From VYFG01 sp022827325 (GTDB lineage: Bacteria; Pseudomonadota; Gammaproteobacteria; Arenicellales; Poriferihabitantaceae), in NCBI GenBank assembly GCA_022827325.1, contig JAJDTE010000174.1:1-32284 (forward strand): a stretch of DNA of 32,284 bases. Reading direction: 5' to 3'. Numbering within the stretch: the first letter of the stretch is position 1; each line of letters starts with the position of its first letter. The notes beneath the pieces are model-generated. The model was given only the letters and a program-made list of their open reading frames with translations. It had not been told where the DNA came from and did no database searches. Shown here piece by piece: positions 31,493 to 32,284 of the stretch. The position numbers and the translations under genes are program-made.

Positions 31493-31693
31493 GTGTCAGA
31501 TTATGCGAGAACGGTGGAGACCCGGCTCAGGAAAGCCGGGCTTTCTCTTATCAGGAATCCAGGCGGTAGCCATGAAACTTGGGAGAATGGCGATCTGAAT
31601 GTCACTTTCCCAAGCAAAATCAAAAGCAGGCACACTGCAAACGCCATACTGAAAGATGCCGGATTGAAAAAGAATTTTAATCCAGCTTCATGA
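31493..31693 (+). CDS. HicA-like mRNA interferase toxin
   Basis: HicA toxins are small double-stranded RNA-binding-fold RNases that cut mRNA and stop growth when free of antitoxin. The 66-residue protein has the core YARTVETRLRKAGLSLIRNP, catalytic-type H27 in GGSHETW and the tail KIKSRHTANAILKDAGL, all typical. Translation starts at a GTG two bases after the antitoxin stop. Its own stop overlaps an ATG (ATGA at 31690-31693) that opens the frame containing the downstream XRE gene. The toxin appears intact. Confidence 0.8.
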   Translation: MSDYARTVETRLRKAGLSLIRNPGGSHETWENGDLNVTFPSKIKSRHTANAILKDAGLKKNFNPAS

Positions 31694-31785
31694 TCGACAA
31701 GAGAGTATGCAGTCGTTTATACATGTGGGCGGAAATGTTCCGAAAAAATTCATTCCGCAAGGCCAACGATAAAAAGTCGAAACCT

Positions 31786-32121
31786 ATGAGCGCAACGCGT
31801 ATCAAGGTAGATTCCGCCGATCCTGAGTCATTCCCAAAAGGGAAGGTTGACTTTAAGGTGGTGGATGGCATCACCGAGGAGATGATCGCCCTCCAGCAGG
31901 AGGTAGACGAGAACGAAGCCATGCAGGACATGGCACGCTATACACGCCGGATTCGGAGACGAATGGGACTTACGCAAGATGAGTTTGCACGGCGCATCCA
32001 CGTGTCACGCGAGACAATCCGCAACTGGGAACAGGGGAAGCGTTGTCCTACCGGTGCAGCGCGCGCATTGCTACGAGTACTCGACAAGATGCCGGAGCGC
32101 GCGCTCCGCATTCTGACCTAG
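31786..32121 (+). CDS. XRE-family antitoxin-type regulator
   Basis: The 111-residue protein starts MSATRIKVDSADPESFPKGK and has a C-terminal Cro/C1-type helix-turn-helix: RIRRRMGLTQDEFARRIHVS, RETIRNWEQGKRCPTGAARA, LLRVLDKMP. Proteins of this form are antitoxins that usually follow a BrnT toxin and repress their own operon. The same frame is open back to an ATG at 31690 that overlaps the hicA stop, adding 32 basic residues; within these, FRKANDKKSK resembles the end of BrnT. I place the start at 31786 because family homology begins there, but 31690 is possible. No intact brnT is present. Confidence 0.75.
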   Translation: MSATRIKVDSADPESFPKGKVDFKVVDGITEEMIALQQEVDENEAMQDMARYTRRIRRRMGLTQDEFARRIHVSRETIRNWEQGKRCPTGAARALLRVLDKMPERALRILT

Positions 32122-32124
32122 TGC

Positions 32125-32209
32125 GAGAATGCATGGATGGTGCCGGATGTTGCGATCGCCTACGCCTGCACGATGGTGGACAGCGGCCACCTCTTGTCGA
32201 TAGCAGCCT
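32125..32209 (+). pseudogene. Decayed fragment of an APH-family kinase gene
   Basis: In one frame, 32134-32190 reads WMVPDVAIAYACTMVDSGH, against WLVSDVAIACAYAMLDSDH in the intact kinase at 30542-30598: 12 of 19 residues and 46 of 57 bases agree by hand alignment. Similarity begins within a few bases of the XRE stop and fades after 32209, before an in-frame TAG at 32239. The HND motif, ATP-binding lobe and remainder are absent. Confidence 0.65.
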
Positions 32210-32284
32210 GTCCGGCTGTCCCTCCCTCCCTGGTCCCGTAGCGTCCTACTTCAGGACAGGATAGCCCGCCAGGATCGCCTCATG

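Overview
This window looks like a GC-rich gammaproteobacterial chromosome segment. The evidence is rsmJ, a BolA protein, an IbpA-type small heat-shock gene behind a sigma32-like promoter, and a fabI close to the E. coli type. No rRNA, tRNA or complete insertion sequence was seen. All calls rest on reading the sequence and on remembered family features; no database was searched.

Layout. (1) 1-7168: a helical-repeat protein of unknown function, a 65-residue orphan protein, and a 1,718-residue protein joining a DEDD-type exonuclease-like domain, a RecQ helicase and a UvrD/Rep helicase. (2) 7169-9447: a TPR protein read leftward, followed by what looks like a decayed defence region. This region holds a tiny CRISPR remnant (36-nt repeat unit, exactly 30-nt spacers, repeat resembling type II-C), the 5' part of a rhuM-type gene, and the last codons of a type I restriction specificity gene (hsdS). 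No cas gene and no intact restriction gene is present. (3) 9448-16966: housekeeping genes rsmJ, fabI, an M14 carboxypeptidase, a SAM methyltransferase, bolA, hsp20 and nnr. A CntA-type Rieske oxygenase sits among them. (4) 17134-30871: an accessory catabolic region. A rightward operon (SDR, acyl-CoA dehydrogenase, ADP-forming acyl-CoA ligase, CaiD-like hydratase) converges on a leftward pair (AMP-forming acyl-CoA ligase, 3-hydroxyacyl-CoA dehydrogenase). Then come a DmdA-type GcvT-family demethylase, a small unknown gene, a GNAT acetyltransferase, a secreted YHS protein, a BetA-type choline dehydrogenase and an APH-type kinase. (5) 30872-32284: toxin-antitoxin genes (DUF1902-like antitoxin, HicA-like toxin, XRE-type antitoxin), then a decayed duplicate of part of the kinase gene.

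How the genes may work together (inference): the CntA-like oxygenase, CaiD-like hydratase with its CoA-ligase and dehydrogenase partners, DmdA-like demethylase and BetA-like dehydrogenase all belong to families that act on quaternary ammonium or sulfonium osmolytes (carnitine or gamma-butyrobetaine, DMSP or betaines, choline). The region therefore reads as an osmolyte catabolism locus. The most unusual items are the exonuclease-RecQ-UvrD fusion, the CRISPR remnant fused to the start codon of the TPR gene, and a probable ROSE-type RNA thermometer in front of hsp20.
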